Shown: piece by piece, positions 40,899 to 55,656 of the stretch
How the letters are laid out: each line of letters starts with the position of its first letter
Position numbering within the stretch: the first letter of the stretch is position 1
Made by a program: the position numbers and the translations under genes
The notes under the pieces: model-generated
What the model was told of the DNA's origin: nothing
Database searches by the model: none
What the model saw: only the letters and a program-made list of their open reading frames with translations
NCBI RefSeq assembly: GCF_901827205.1
Contig: NZ_LR594675.1
Coordinates: forward strand, 2,108,001 to 2,172,000
DNA: 64,000 bases
DNA from: Variovorax sp. PBS-H4
GTDB taxonomy: Bacteria > Pseudomonadota > Gammaproteobacteria > Burkholderiales > Burkholderiaceae_C
Direction of reading: 5' to 3'

Positions 40899-41543
40899 AT
40901 GACAAGACTGCTGAGCATCTTCTGCATCGCCGCCCTGATGGCTGGCTGTGCGACCCGCCCCAATGAGGGTCCTGGTTCGGGCTCCGGCGCGAACTACGTC
41001 CCCGCCGTGCAGGCGCGCACCGACGCACCCGCAGCCTATGAACAGGATCTGGCCCGGTGCCGTGCCTCCGCGGCGACCATTCCGTTCCGCGCCAGCCAGC
41101 ATGACGGTGCACTCGCAGTGCTGGACACCGGCGTGGTCGGCGCCGGTTGGATGGCCGGCATCCCGACCTTGAGCGGCGTTGCGGTGGTCGGCGGCCTCTA
41201 TGCCTTCCAGCAGGCCGTCTACACCCCCGAACGCCGCGCCTGGCATGCCAAGCAGGAAACGGCCATGCTCAACTGCCTGGCGCAGAAGGGCTACGTCAAC
41301 ACCGATCCCAGCGTGCGCGTGACCTGGGTGCCGCCGGGCCAGCGCACTGCACAGTCCGCGCTGCGCAGCACCGGCCGCGACACCTACAGCGCTGAACAGT
41401 TCGCCAAGGCCCGTCGCTGCAGCGTGCTGCCGATGGCCGTGCTGGTCGAGAAAGGCCCGGGTTACGAGCGCCACAGCATCCCGTGCATCAACGGGCAGAC
41501 GATGGCTGTGCGCTGCGAGTTCGGGAACTGCCGGGCGGGGTAG
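40899..41543 (+). CDS. Lipoprotein of unknown function
   Basis: A 214-residue protein with a clear lipoprotein signal (MTRLLSIFCIAALMAGC, lipobox LMAGC) followed by a Gly/Ser linker. A central Gly/Val-rich hydrophobic stretch (GVVGAGWMAGIPTLSGVAVV) and a Cys-containing C-terminal half follow, but I recognise no enzyme motif. YEQDLARC near residue 46 and NCLAQKGY resemble small envelope lipoproteins of unknown role. It is divergent from the nuclease gene. The last codons form part of a long GC-rich hairpin. Confidence 0.72.
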   Translation: MTRLLSIFCIAALMAGCATRPNEGPGSGSGANYVPAVQARTDAPAAYEQDLARCRASAATIPFRASQHDGALAVLDTGVVGAGWMAGIPTLSGVAVVGGLYAFQQAVYTPERRAWHAKQETAMLNCLAQKGYVNTDPSVRVTWVPPGQRTAQSALRSTGRDTYSAEQFAKARRCSVLPMAVLVEKGPGYERHSIPCINGQTMAVRCEFGNCRAG

Positions 41544-41558
41544 GCGGCCCGCCCGGCA
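41529..41558. terminator. GC-rich hairpin overlapping the lipoprotein stop codon
   Basis: TGCCGGGCGGG (41529-41539) pairs perfectly with CCCGCCCGGCA (41548-41558) around an eight-base loop containing the TAG stop. No T tract follows in either direction. It marks the left edge of the AT-rich gene and may reduce read-through. Confidence 0.4.
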
Positions 41559-41614
41559 AGTGCCTCGCCCGTCAATGTCGTGTGGGGCTGGTGTCGGCAA
41601 GCGCTGGGCGCGAT

Positions 41615-44233
41615 CTATTTCGAGTCGGGACGGACATGAGTTGGCTCGGGAGCGCTCTCATCGTCAGGCTCCGGCTCCATCATGAGATTTATGTGAGGGC
41701 TGGGGAGTATTCGATCGAGGGCGATATCTTGGGGATCAGATGAGATTTCAGCGTCGGATTCCGCCACGCTGAACTTTCGGTCGTCGCCGTTCTCGCCGAA
41801 TGTATGCGGCCCATTGTCTCTCGGTGTTATGACTTCTTCCACGACCTCGGGCTCGTCTTCTCGAATGGGGGGGAGACCGCCCTGAGCTCCCGGCCGGTCG
41901 ACCGGCCGCCCTGGTGACGCGCCTTCCATGTGCATCAGGTACAGGCATGCGTAGAGCACGAAGATGAGGGCCGCGGGGAACAGATCCAGGGCCCAGTGCC
42001 TGTCCTGATCTCTGTCCTCGAGCATTTCGGCCAGCACGACTATTGCGGCCAAAAGGCTCGCGAACACACTCTGTCGTGCTGCATTGGTAAGGAGCACTGT
42101 CCGCCCGGCGCGGTTAATTAGCGCAGCTGCGGAGTCTATGTCGACAACGCCTAGGCGGATGCGCAGCCCCTCGGCGTCCTTGCGTCTTTTCTCTTCGACT
42201 TCGGCTTCCAAGGTCGACAAAAGTTTAACGGGAAGAATTGCCGGCGTCTTCTTGAGTATGGAAGCCCGGACTTCACGTTCGACGGGTGTGAGCGTCGAGA
42301 ACGGGAGATGGACTCTGACGAACTCATGCACATACAGCTCTTCCACGATTGGGAGAATGTCTTTCTTCTTAAGGTGATAGTGTTTCCTGCATACTCTTCT
42401 GATATCGGCATCGTAAGTCGAAAAACTCGGTATTTTCGAATCAGATTTGGCGCCCAGGAGGGACATCGGCAGTATTGCGAGATCCAAGTGGTCTTGATTG
42501 TCAAATTCGTATCTGAGGTGCCGCAGGCGATCCTCTGGTGCATAATCAAGATTGCTTTTTTTCCTCAGCTGCAGATTCAGAAGCTCGCGGCGTTCGTCGG
42601 CGACCTCTTCTTGCAGATCTTTCAAGGCCTGCAATTGCGCTGCGTTGAAATTCTTGGAATTGGCTTCCATTCGCTCCAACTCTCTTGTTTTTTTATAGAC
42701 GCCAAGCTCGTTTTCAAGCTCCCATAAATATTTCATCTCCGTAGCGGTGAATTCGGCTGGCGTACGATCCCACAGTTCTTTCAGGAAGTGGGGGCGAAGC
42801 TGATTCTCGATATCTACCAAATATTGCTTGTGTGCAGGATCAAGCAGATCTTTGGGCAGATTCGTCATTCGCCTCCATTCTCTTTTGTAAAGTTCGATAT
42901 TTTTTTCGTCGATTAGTTTTTGCCGAATTTCGGCGGGTTGCTGCAGCAGTTGTTTGGCAAAGTCGATCAGCTCTGTGATGTATTCTTTGTGAGCGATCTC
43001 GTCTTCGACGTTGAGTTCCGATTTCGAACGATATTCATTTTGTTCCAGTTTCCGCACGATTGCCGGCATGACCAGGTCGTCCCCGACCTCCAATACGAAG
43101 CCATTAAGCAGGCCGTGGATTGCAGAATCCGAAATATTGAGTTTGGCGTTGACGATACGCTCCCAGGACACGGTTTCGTTGCCGACTGCGCGGGGGAAGC
43201 CGTGAGCGCCAGAGAGAGGCGCTGCAATGCCCATTGTCATTCCGCCAAGCCATTGAAGAAAGGCATAGATGGATCCCGACGCGAAGATGCCGCGCGTCGG
43301 AAGCGATGTGAGGTTGTCACCGAGCGGAAAGAAAAAATTCAATACGTCGCGAGCTGCGCCATAGCAGACGAACGATGGTAACGCCTCGCCAAGCTCGTCC
43401 AGCGCACCCATCTGATAGCAGGCCAGTATCAGCCCCAGGTTCGCCAGACCCAATATCACGCGCGTGGTGGCACTGGCAGCGTTGGCGGTCCCGAGAAGCC
43501 CCGAAAGCACACCGCCCATCAGATTCAGCGTGGGTGCAATGGCGATTGCCAACATGCCCGCGGCATATAGCGAGGAGTCTTGCCCATGAAGCGCGAGAGC
43601 TCTGTGCACCTCAAAGTCGATCGCGTCGCGCATGAATGTGCATAGCGCCACGATGAGCCCGGTACGCAGCCCCACAATAAAGATGTTGGCGCCCCACCGG
43701 GCCGCGTCGCTGCTGAATTCGTTGCGAAGGACCTTGCTGAAAAGATCGATCAGCGCGAGTCGTCGCTGCTGCTCGGCATCGGGGTTGTTTCCTGGATGCT
43801 CCGCGGCAGCCGCTTGCATCAAGCCGATTAGACAATCGATGTCACGCGACAGCTCGTAATCGTTGTCATTGCCGCCCTGGACCTGGGCTTCTGCGTATCG
43901 GATGAGCCGGTTCGAAATCTGGATTTCGCCCTCGCCCATCTCTCTCCTCACGCTTTTGATGGCACGGGTGAACGCACGTTCGTAAGTAGCACGAATGGCT
44001 TTCAGTCCGTTTTGCCTGATCAGACGGGGTGGGTGCTGGGTGAACTCCTGAGCGAATTGCTGCCGAACCACGCTGATATTGAGTGCGGGGACCTTCAAGC
44101 GAAGGTCGTGCTCCTGCGGTTGCTCTATTTTTATCTTTACTTCTGCGTTGGGCGGGGTATTCTCGGGTGTATTCGTTATATAGCTATTTGAGGAAGATCG
44201 TTGGCTGCGAGAGTTGATGCTGCTTGAATGCAT
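41615..44233 (-). CDS. AT-rich foreign gene: large membrane protein with ~34-residue tandem repeats
   Basis: An 872-residue protein I do not recognise. The first 40 residues are rich in Ser, Asn and Gln (MHSSSINSRSQRSSSNS), as in many injected effectors. A helical region (~55-175) precedes about four hydrophobic segments (~182-202, 221-249, 256-275, 316-340). Residues ~451-587 hold four degenerate repeats of ~34 residues, each with a helix of the form L-x-x-[IL]-[EQ]-x-E-[LV] (for example KYLWELENELGVYKK and QALKDLQEEVADERR). Two more TM segments lie at ~720-737 and 749-767, then an acidic tail. Three 60-base lines I counted are 48, 42 and 47 % G+C against 70 % in a neighbour. GGAAG precedes the ATG at 44233. 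It is probably horizontally acquired; an effector role is speculation. Confidence 0.75.
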   Translation of the reverse strand: MHSSSINSRSQRSSSNSYITNTPENTPPNAEVKIKIEQPQEHDLRLKVPALNISVVRQQFAQEFTQHPPRLIRQNGLKAIRATYERAFTRAIKSVRREMGEGEIQISNRLIRYAEAQVQGGNDNDYELSRDIDCLIGLMQAAAAEHPGNNPDAEQQRRLALIDLFSKVLRNEFSSDAARWGANIFIVGLRTGLIVALCTFMRDAIDFEVHRALALHGQDSSLYAAGMLAIAIAPTLNLMGGVLSGLLGTANAASATTRVILGLANLGLILACYQMGALDELGEALPSFVCYGAARDVLNFFFPLGDNLTSLPTRGIFASGSIYAFLQWLGGMTMGIAAPLSGAHGFPRAVGNETVSWERIVNAKLNISDSAIHGLLNGFVLEVGDDLVMPAIVRKLEQNEYRSKSELNVEDEIAHKEYITELIDFAKQLLQQPAEIRQKLIDEKNIELYKREWRRMTNLPKDLLDPAHKQYLVDIENQLRPHFLKELWDRTPAEFTATEMKYLWELENELGVYKKTRELERMEANSKNFNAAQLQALKDLQEEVADERRELLNLQLRKKSNLDYAPEDRLRHLRYEFDNQDHLDLAILPMSLLGAKSDSKIPSFSTYDADIRRVCRKHYHLKKKDILPIVEELYVHEFVRVHLPFSTLTPVEREVRASILKKTPAILPVKLLSTLEAEVEEKRRKDAEGLRIRLGVVDIDSAAALINRAGRTVLLTNAARQSVFASLLAAIVVLAEMLEDRDQDRHWALDLFPAALIFVLYACLYLMHMEGASPGRPVDRPGAQGGLPPIREDEPEVVEEVITPRDNGPHTFGENGDDRKFSVAESDAEISSDPQDIALDRILPSPHINLMMEPEPDDESAPEPTHVRPDSK

Positions 44234-44375
44234 TTGGCGAACTTCCTTTGGAGGTGGGGGGCGCCATTTGTAGCAGCCGCCCACAACCCGGTCAAAAAAT
44301 GTCGCGCTTTCTCGCAATCTATTCGCGATCCTTCGTAGATACATGTTTGCGCTTCGTACTCCCTCGTCCCTCCGC

Positions 44376-45308
44376 TCAGTGCTCGCCCGTTACCGGATGC
44401 TGCGCCAGGGCCTCCAGCGCGAGCACCAAGGCCGAATGATCGTCCTGCCCGTGGCCCAGTGCCGCGCAGGCGTTCATCAGTTGCGCCGCGCCAGCGGTTT
44501 GCGGCAGCGCGACGCCCAGCGTGCGCGCGCTCTGCATGGCGAGGTTCAGATCCTTCTGGTGCAGCGAGATCCGGAAGCCCGGCGCGAAAGTCCGCTTGAT
44601 CATTCGCTCCCCGTGCACCTCGAGGATGCGCGAAGAAGCGAAGCCGCCCATCAACGCCTGCCTCACCTTGGCCGGATCGGCGCCAGCCTTGCTGGCGAAG
44701 ACCAATGCCTCCCCGACCGCGGCGATGTTGAGCGCCACGATGATCTGATTGGCCACCTTGCACACCTGGCCGTCGCCCGCGGCGCCGACCAGCGTGACGT
44801 TCTTGCCCATCTTCTCGAGCAGAGGGCGCACGTCGGCGAAAACGCCCTCGTCGCCGCCGCACATGATCGTGAGGCTGGCCGCCTTGGCGCCCACTTCGCC
44901 GCCCGAGACCGGCGCGTCGATGTAGCCGCAGCCCAGTGCCTCGATGCGCTTGGCGAAGCCCTTGGTCGCGATCGGGTCGATCGAGCTGCAGTCCACCACC
45001 GTCTTGCCCAGGCGGCGGCCTGCAGCGCCGTCCTCCGATCCCTTCAGCGCGGAGGCGACGCCGTTCTCGCCGAACAGCACCTTCTCCACGTCGGGCGTGT
45101 CGGGGACCATGATGAAGACGACGTCGGCCTGCCTCGTCACGTCGGCAGCCGAAGTGCACACGGTCGAGCGCGCCGCGATGGCCTCGGGCACCGCCCCATG
45201 CGTGTTGACGAAGAGCGTGTGGCCGGCGTCGAGCAGGTGCCCCGCCATGGGCGCGCCCATGATGCCGAGGCCGATGAAACCGATCTTCCGTGATGCCGTA
45301 GCGGACAT
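44376..45308 (-). CDS. glxR: 2-hydroxy-3-oxopropionate (tartronate semialdehyde) reductase
   Basis: A 310-residue NAD(P)-dependent beta-hydroxyacid dehydrogenase. GFIGLGIMGAPMAGHLL is the nucleotide-binding motif, DAPVSGGEVGAKAASLTIM the substrate-binding region, and GQVCKVANQIIVALNI carries the catalytic Lys. It reduces tartronate semialdehyde to glycerate, the step after Gcl and Hyi, which are the adjacent upstream genes on the same strand. The name GarR or GlxR is equally possible; the context favours the glyoxylate route. Confidence 0.9.
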   Translation of the reverse strand: MSATASRKIGFIGLGIMGAPMAGHLLDAGHTLFVNTHGAVPEAIAARSTVCTSAADVTRQADVVFIMVPDTPDVEKVLFGENGVASALKGSEDGAAGRRLGKTVVDCSSIDPIATKGFAKRIEALGCGYIDAPVSGGEVGAKAASLTIMCGGDEGVFADVRPLLEKMGKNVTLVGAAGDGQVCKVANQIIVALNIAAVGEALVFASKAGADPAKVRQALMGGFASSRILEVHGERMIKRTFAPGFRISLHQKDLNLAMQSARTLGVALPQTAGAAQLMNACAALGHGQDDHSALVLALEALAQHPVTGEH

Positions 45309-45338
45309 GCGTGAATTCCTTGTCTGGTCTGGGTGTCG

Positions 45339-46118
45339 TTATTGGGTGAGGGCGGTGCGCCATCCGAGGCCGTCGAAGGTGTCGCTCTTCGGTTTGTATT
45401 CGCAGCCGATCCAGCCGGTGTAGCCGGCGCCGTCGATGTGCCTGAAGAGCCACGGGTAGTTGATCTCCCCCGTGCCCGGCTCGCCGCGGCCCGGGTTGTC
45501 CGCCAGCTGGATATGGCCGATGCGCGCCATGTTCTTCGTGATCGTGGCCGCCAGTTCGCCTTCCATGCGCTGCGCGTGGTAGATGTCGTACTGCAGCAGG
45601 AGGTTGCCCGAACCCACCTCGTCGATGATCGACAGCGCCTGATCGGTGCGCGTGAGAAAGAACCCGGGAATGTCGAAGTGATTGACCGGCTCGATCAGCA
45701 GCATGATCCCGGCACTCTGCAGCTCGCGGGCGGCGAAGCGCAGGTTGTCCACCGCGACCTGGCGTGCCGCTTCGGCGCTCACCCCGGCGGGCAGTTTGCC
45801 CAGGAGGCAGTTGAGCTTGGGGCAGCCCAGCGCGGTCGCGTAGTCGATGGCCATGCCCACGCCTTCGCGGAACTCGCCCACGCGGTCGGGGTGACAGGCA
45901 ATGCCTCGCTCGCCGCCTTCCCAATTGCCGGCGGGCAGGTTGTGCAGCACCTGCTGCAAGCCGTTGGCGCGCAGCGCGGAGGTGAGCTCCTTCTTGTCGA
46001 AGGGGTAGGGGAACAAGTACTCGACGGCCTTGAAGCCGGCCTTGGCAGCGGCCTCGAAGCGCTGCATGAAAGGCAGCTCGGTGAAGAGCATCGTCAGGTT
46101 GGCGGCGAAACGCGGCAT
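45339..46118 (-). CDS. hyi: Hydroxypyruvate isomerase
   Basis: A 259-residue TIM-barrel isomerase that interconverts hydroxypyruvate and tartronate semialdehyde. FAANLTMLFTELPFMQRFEA at the start, IEPVNHFDIPGFFL (metal Glu), LLLQYDIYHAQRMEG and GEINYPWLF are characteristic. ATG at 46118 has GAGGAG at the proper distance; an upstream ATG at 46142 lies in the gcl tail. The length equals that of known Hyi proteins. It is the middle gene of gcl-hyi-glxR. Confidence 0.92.
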   Translation of the reverse strand: MPRFAANLTMLFTELPFMQRFEAAAKAGFKAVEYLFPYPFDKKELTSALRANGLQQVLHNLPAGNWEGGERGIACHPDRVGEFREGVGMAIDYATALGCPKLNCLLGKLPAGVSAEAARQVAVDNLRFAARELQSAGIMLLIEPVNHFDIPGFFLTRTDQALSIIDEVGSGNLLLQYDIYHAQRMEGELAATITKNMARIGHIQLADNPGRGEPGTGEINYPWLFRHIDGAGYTGWIGCEYKPKSDTFDGLGWRTALTQ

Positions 46119-46138
46119 CTTGTGGGTCTCCTCTCTCA

Positions 46139-47932
<1,794 letters not shown>

Positions 47933-48007
47933 TTGAAGTCTCCTTGGGATGCCTGCAATGTAGGAATTCGGGGCTTCCGGCAGAAGGCGGCACCGGACCA
48001 TAAAAGC

Positions 48008-48024
48008 TATTCCGCCATGGAATA
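48008..48024. promoter_or_regulatory. Palindromic LysR-type operator in the gcl-lysR intergenic region
   Basis: TATTCC-GCCAT-GGAATA is a perfect inverted repeat with a five-base spacer, containing the T-N11-A pattern typical of LysR sites. It is in the 93-base region between divergent gcl and the LysR gene, next to the regulator's start, suiting autoregulation and activation of gcl. Effector and occupancy are unknown. Confidence 0.6.
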
Positions 48025-48043
48025 AATGGCTACGATCAAGGCC

Positions 48044-49003
48044 ATGGACCGATTGCTTGCGATGGAAATGTTCGTCCGCGTGGTGGAGACCGGCAGCTTC
48101 TCCAAGGCCGCGCGCGAGTTCAACACCACCCAGCCCACCGTGACCAAGCAGGTCGCGGCCACCGAGGGGCGGCTGAAGGTGCGGCTGCTCAATCGCAACA
48201 CGCGCGGCGTGGGCCTGACCGAGGCGGGTTCGCTCTACTACGACAAGTGCAAGAACATCGTGCGCGAGGCGGAGGAGGCCGAGCACATCGTTCGACGGCG
48301 CGAGTCGCAAGCCCAGGGCCTGCTGCGCATCGGCACCTCGGTCGCCTTCGGCCGTCGTGTGGTGGTGCCGCTGGCGCTGGAGTACATGGCGCGTCATCCG
48401 CAGGTGCAGGTGGACCTGAGCTTCGAAGACCGCTACGTCGACCTGATCGCGCAGGGCATCGACGTCGCGGTGCGTATGGGCAAGCTCGCCGATTCCTCGC
48501 TGGGCGCGCGCTTCCTCGGCATGAACCCTTGGGTGATCGTGGCGGCGCCGGGCTACCTGAAGAAGCACGGCACGCCGAAGCGCGCGCAGGACCTGAGCGC
48601 CCACGTGGCGCTGATCTACAGCAGCGTGGTGGGCGACGATGTCTGGCGCATGCACACGCCCAAGGGCGATCCGGTGACGGTGCCGGTCACCGGCCGCCTG
48701 CGCTCCAACAACCTGTCGGCGGTGCTGGCCGCGGCGCGCGAGGGGCTGGGCATCGCATTGATGCCCCGCTACGTGGCGAGCGACTCGCTGGCGGCCGGCA
48801 CGGTGGTGGAGGTGCTGCCGGGGCACGCGTTGCCGGAGCAGGAGATCCACGCGGTCTTTCCGTCGCCGAAGCTGGTGCCGGGGAAGGTGTCGAGCTTCGT
48901 GGCTTTCCTGCAGGGGCGCTTTGGCGAGGAATGGTGGCAGCCCCACAAACCGCCGGTTCGCACACAATCGGCGAGCCAGAAAGCGCAGGAGATCTCCGCA
49001 TGA
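48044..49003 (+). CDS. LysR-family regulator of the glyoxylate genes
   Basis: A 319-residue LysR protein (MDRLLAMEMFVRVVETG at the N-terminus, HTH around SFSKAAREFNTTQPTVTKQV). The effector domain includes LRIGTSVAFGRRVVVPLAL and DVAVRMGKL. An in-frame ATG at 48026 would add six residues; I prefer 48044 because the N-terminus then matches related regulators. It is divergent from gcl and next to a palindromic site, so control of gcl-hyi-glxR is likely. Its stop overlaps the start of a JmjC-type oxygenase gene by four bases. Confidence 0.87.
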   Translation: MDRLLAMEMFVRVVETGSFSKAAREFNTTQPTVTKQVAATEGRLKVRLLNRNTRGVGLTEAGSLYYDKCKNIVREAEEAEHIVRRRESQAQGLLRIGTSVAFGRRVVVPLALEYMARHPQVQVDLSFEDRYVDLIAQGIDVAVRMGKLADSSLGARFLGMNPWVIVAAPGYLKKHGTPKRAQDLSAHVALIYSSVVGDDVWRMHTPKGDPVTVPVTGRLRSNNLSAVLAAAREGLGIALMPRYVASDSLAAGTVVEVLPGHALPEQEIHAVFPSPKLVPGKVSSFVAFLQGRFGEEWWQPHKPPVRTQSASQKAQEISA

Positions 49004-50097
49004 AGCCACCCAAGCCGCCGGCCCCGCCACGCCCCCCGGGGAGCCAGGTCGAGAAAGCACCGCCGGCGCCGGCGGCCACTCCGCTGACACCCGAATGGCT
49101 GCGGTGGACTGCCGAGCAGCTGCTGCGCGGTTGCACGCCGGAATCGGTGCTGGCGTCCATGACCGCTGCGGGCCTCGACGCGCAAGCCAGCGCGGAGTTG
49201 ATCGAGCTGGTGCCCGGCAACGCCGTCTACATCGCGGCCGAAGGCCGGGCGCAGCAGCTGCGCAAGCTGGAGTCGACGCTGGCCAACCTGCAGCTGCTCT
49301 GGGAAATCGACCCGATGTACAGCATCGTGGACAAGCGCGTGTCGGTGAGCGAGGAAGAATTCATCGAGCGCTATGTGCGCGGCTGCCGCCCGCTGGTGCT
49401 TACGGGCCATACGCGGGACTGGCCTGCGATGCAGCGCTGGTCGCCGGATTATTTGAAAGAGCGATTCGGCCATCTCGATGTCGAGGTCCAGGCCGAGCGC
49501 CAGGCCAATCCGCGCTATGAGGAAGACAAGGCGGCGCATCGGCGTAGCGTTCGCCTCGGCGATTTCGTCGACCAGGTGCTGGCCGGCGGCGAGACCAATG
49601 ACTACTACCTCACCGCGAACAATGAAGCGTTGCGGCGGCCCGACTTCGCTCCGCTACTGGATGACATCGGCAGCCTGCCGCCGTGCTGCATTCGCTCGGA
49701 GCTGGCCGAGCGATCGTCGTTCTGGTTCGGGCCGGCGGGCACGGTGACCCCCTTGCACCACGACACGCTGATGCTGTTCCACACGCAGGTCGTCGGGCGC
49801 AAGCGCTGGCGCCTCATCTCGCCTTTGCAGGGGCAGCGGCTGTACAACACGAATGGCGTCTTCAGCCCCATCGATCTGGATGCTGTCGACCTGAGGCAGT
49901 TTCCGTTGTTCGCGGGCGTGCGCGTCCTCGAGGTCGTGGTCTGGCCGGGCGAGACGATGTTCCTGCCGTTGGGCTGGTGGCACCAGGTGCGCGCGCTGGA
50001 CGTCAGCGTTTCCTTCTCTTACTCGAACCTGGCCTTGCCGATCCCCAACCTGTTCACCTACTTCGATCCGGTGCCGCGCGCCGTCCCGGATGCCTGA
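49000..50097 (+). CDS. JmjC/cupin-8 Fe(II)/2-oxoglutarate-dependent oxygenase
   Basis: A 365-residue protein with a Pro-rich N-terminus, a helical region (~28-100) and a C-terminal cupin-like JmjC domain. CRPLVLTGHTRDWPAMQRWS opens the domain, PLHHDTLMLFHTQ gives the H-x-D iron pair and FLPLGWWHQVRAL the distal His. Bacterial relatives hydroxylate ribosomal or other proteins; the target here is unknown. ATG at 49000 overlaps the LysR stop (ATGA) and has AGGAGA upstream, so it is translated together with the glyoxylate regulator. Confidence 0.82.
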   Translation: MKPPKPPAPPRPPGSQVEKAPPAPAATPLTPEWLRWTAEQLLRGCTPESVLASMTAAGLDAQASAELIELVPGNAVYIAAEGRAQQLRKLESTLANLQLLWEIDPMYSIVDKRVSVSEEEFIERYVRGCRPLVLTGHTRDWPAMQRWSPDYLKERFGHLDVEVQAERQANPRYEEDKAAHRRSVRLGDFVDQVLAGGETNDYYLTANNEALRRPDFAPLLDDIGSLPPCCIRSELAERSSFWFGPAGTVTPLHHDTLMLFHTQVVGRKRWRLISPLQGQRLYNTNGVFSPIDLDAVDLRQFPLFAGVRVLEVVVWPGETMFLPLGWWHQVRALDVSVSFSYSNLALPIPNLFTYFDPVPRAVPDA

Positions 50098-50147
50098 TGG
50101 AGAGCGCTTGCGGCTGGTGCAGGGCGCGCATTTTTTACGCCTGAGGC

Positions 50148-53456
<3,309 letters not shown>

Positions 53457-53568
53457 ATCCCACCCCAAAAAAGAGAACTTAGAGGTTAACCATCTTCCGT
53501 CTGTGCGCCGTCCACCGATCTGTGTAGGACCAAAGATCTAGGAAGTATCCCTAGGCCGGGCCGGGTGC

Positions 53569-53585
53569 TGCACCGCTTTGGCCAG
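53569..53585. promoter_or_regulatory. Possible NtrC half-site upstream of rutA
   Basis: TGCACCGCTTTGGCCAG keeps the left half (TGCAC) and the centre (TTGG) of an NtrC site but not the right half. It lies ~115 bases before the sigma-54 promoter, a usual enhancer distance. Weak evidence. Confidence 0.25.
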
Positions 53586-53631
53586 CGCCGCACCTCGGGA
53601 CAGCATGTTCTTCAAATCGCATGCTCCATTT

Positions 53632-53647
53632 CGGACCATTTGGTCAA
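53632..53647. promoter_or_regulatory. RutR-like operator upstream of rutA
   Basis: CGGACCATTTGGTCAA agrees with the E. coli RutR consensus TTGACCA-NN-TGGTCAA at all but the first two positions; the core GACCA-TT-TGGTC is a perfect palindrome. It is 53 bases before the -24 element of the rutA promoter. Confidence 0.75.
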
Positions 53648-53698
53648 AACGAGCGCGGTGTTTTTCTATAAGTCATTGATAAATAACGACTTTTCAGC

Positions 53699-53715
53699 TT
53701 GGCACGGAGCGTGCA
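53699..53715 (+). promoter_or_regulatory. Sigma-54 promoter of rutABCDEF
   Basis: TTGGCACGGAGCGTGCA has GG (53701-53702) and GC (53713-53714) exactly ten bases apart and nearly matches the -24/-12 consensus TTGGCACG-N4-TTGCA. The start of transcription would be near 53726, 21 bases before the rutA ATG. Nitrogen-controlled sigma-54 transcription of rut is known in E. coli. Confidence 0.78.
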
Positions 53716-53746
53716 ATCGCTCCGTCAACACGCAACAGGAGCTCTG

Positions 53747-54859
<1,113 letters not shown>

Positions 54860-54877
54860 ACGGACCGGGTTTCTGCA

Positions 54878-55633
54878 ATGGGCACCAAGACCAACACCAC
54901 CCTCACATCCACCACGCCCGTCGGCGCTCTGCGCCCGCCCGGCGCGCCCGCGCCGCGCGTGCTGCCCGCGCGGCCCGAACCGCTCGCACTGCACGCCAGC
55001 GACTCCGCCCTCATCGTCGTCGACATGCAGAACGCCTACGCCACCATCGGCGGCTACGTGGACTCGGCCGGCTTCGACATTTCCGGCGCGCAGGGCACCA
55101 TCGCCACCATCGTTCGCAGCATCGCGGCGGCGCGCGCGTCGGGCATGCTCGTCGTGTTCCTGCAAAACGGCTGGGACGCCGCGTATGTCGAGGCAGGAGG
55201 GCCCGGTTCGCCCAACTGGCACAAGTCGAACGCACTCAAGACCATGCGCGCCAAGCCCGAGCTCGCGGGACGCTTCCTGGCCAAGGGCGGCTGGGACTAC
55301 GAGCTCATTCCGGAGATTCGACCGCAGCCGGGCGACATCGTCGTGCCCAAGACGCGCTACAGCGGTTTCTTCAACAGCGCGCTCGACAGCACGTTGCGCT
55401 CACGCGGCATCCGCCACCTGGTGTTCACCGGCATCGCCACCAACGTGTGCGTGGAGTCCACGCTGCGCGACGCCTTCCATCTCGAGTATTTCGCGGTGAT
55501 GCTCGAAGACGCCACGCACGAACTCGGCGGCGCCGCAATCCAGCAGGCGGCCGTCTACAACGTCGAGACTTTCTTCGGCTGGGTGTCGACGGTCGATGCG
55601 TTCTGCGAGACCTTCACACCTGCCACCCCGTGA
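54878..55633 (+). CDS. rutB: Ureidoacrylate amidohydrolase RutB
   Basis: A 251-residue cysteine hydrolase of the isochorismatase fold. It splits peroxyureidoacrylate/ureidoacrylate to aminoacrylate derivatives, CO2 and ammonia. Asp49 (VVDMQNAY), Lys158 (VVPKTRYSGFF) and Cys191 (GIATNVCVEST) form the catalytic triad. A ~30-residue Pro/Thr-rich N-terminal extension precedes the core. It follows rutA after 18 bases. Confidence 0.94.
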   Translation: MGTKTNTTLTSTTPVGALRPPGAPAPRVLPARPEPLALHASDSALIVVDMQNAYATIGGYVDSAGFDISGAQGTIATIVRSIAAARASGMLVVFLQNGWDAAYVEAGGPGSPNWHKSNALKTMRAKPELAGRFLAKGGWDYELIPEIRPQPGDIVVPKTRYSGFFNSALDSTLRSRGIRHLVFTGIATNVCVESTLRDAFHLEYFAVMLEDATHELGGAAIQQAAVYNVETFFGWVSTVDAFCETFTPATP

Positions 55634-55656
55634 CCGATCCACCGAGGACCCCTGCA

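Noticed and set aside
44320..44358. Repeated TTCG elements upstream of the AT-rich gene as a HrpX PIP/hrpII box
   Set aside because: They are oriented away from the gene, and the spacing between TTCG units (6, and 17 bases) does not match TTCGB-N15-TTCGB or TTCG-N16-TTCG.
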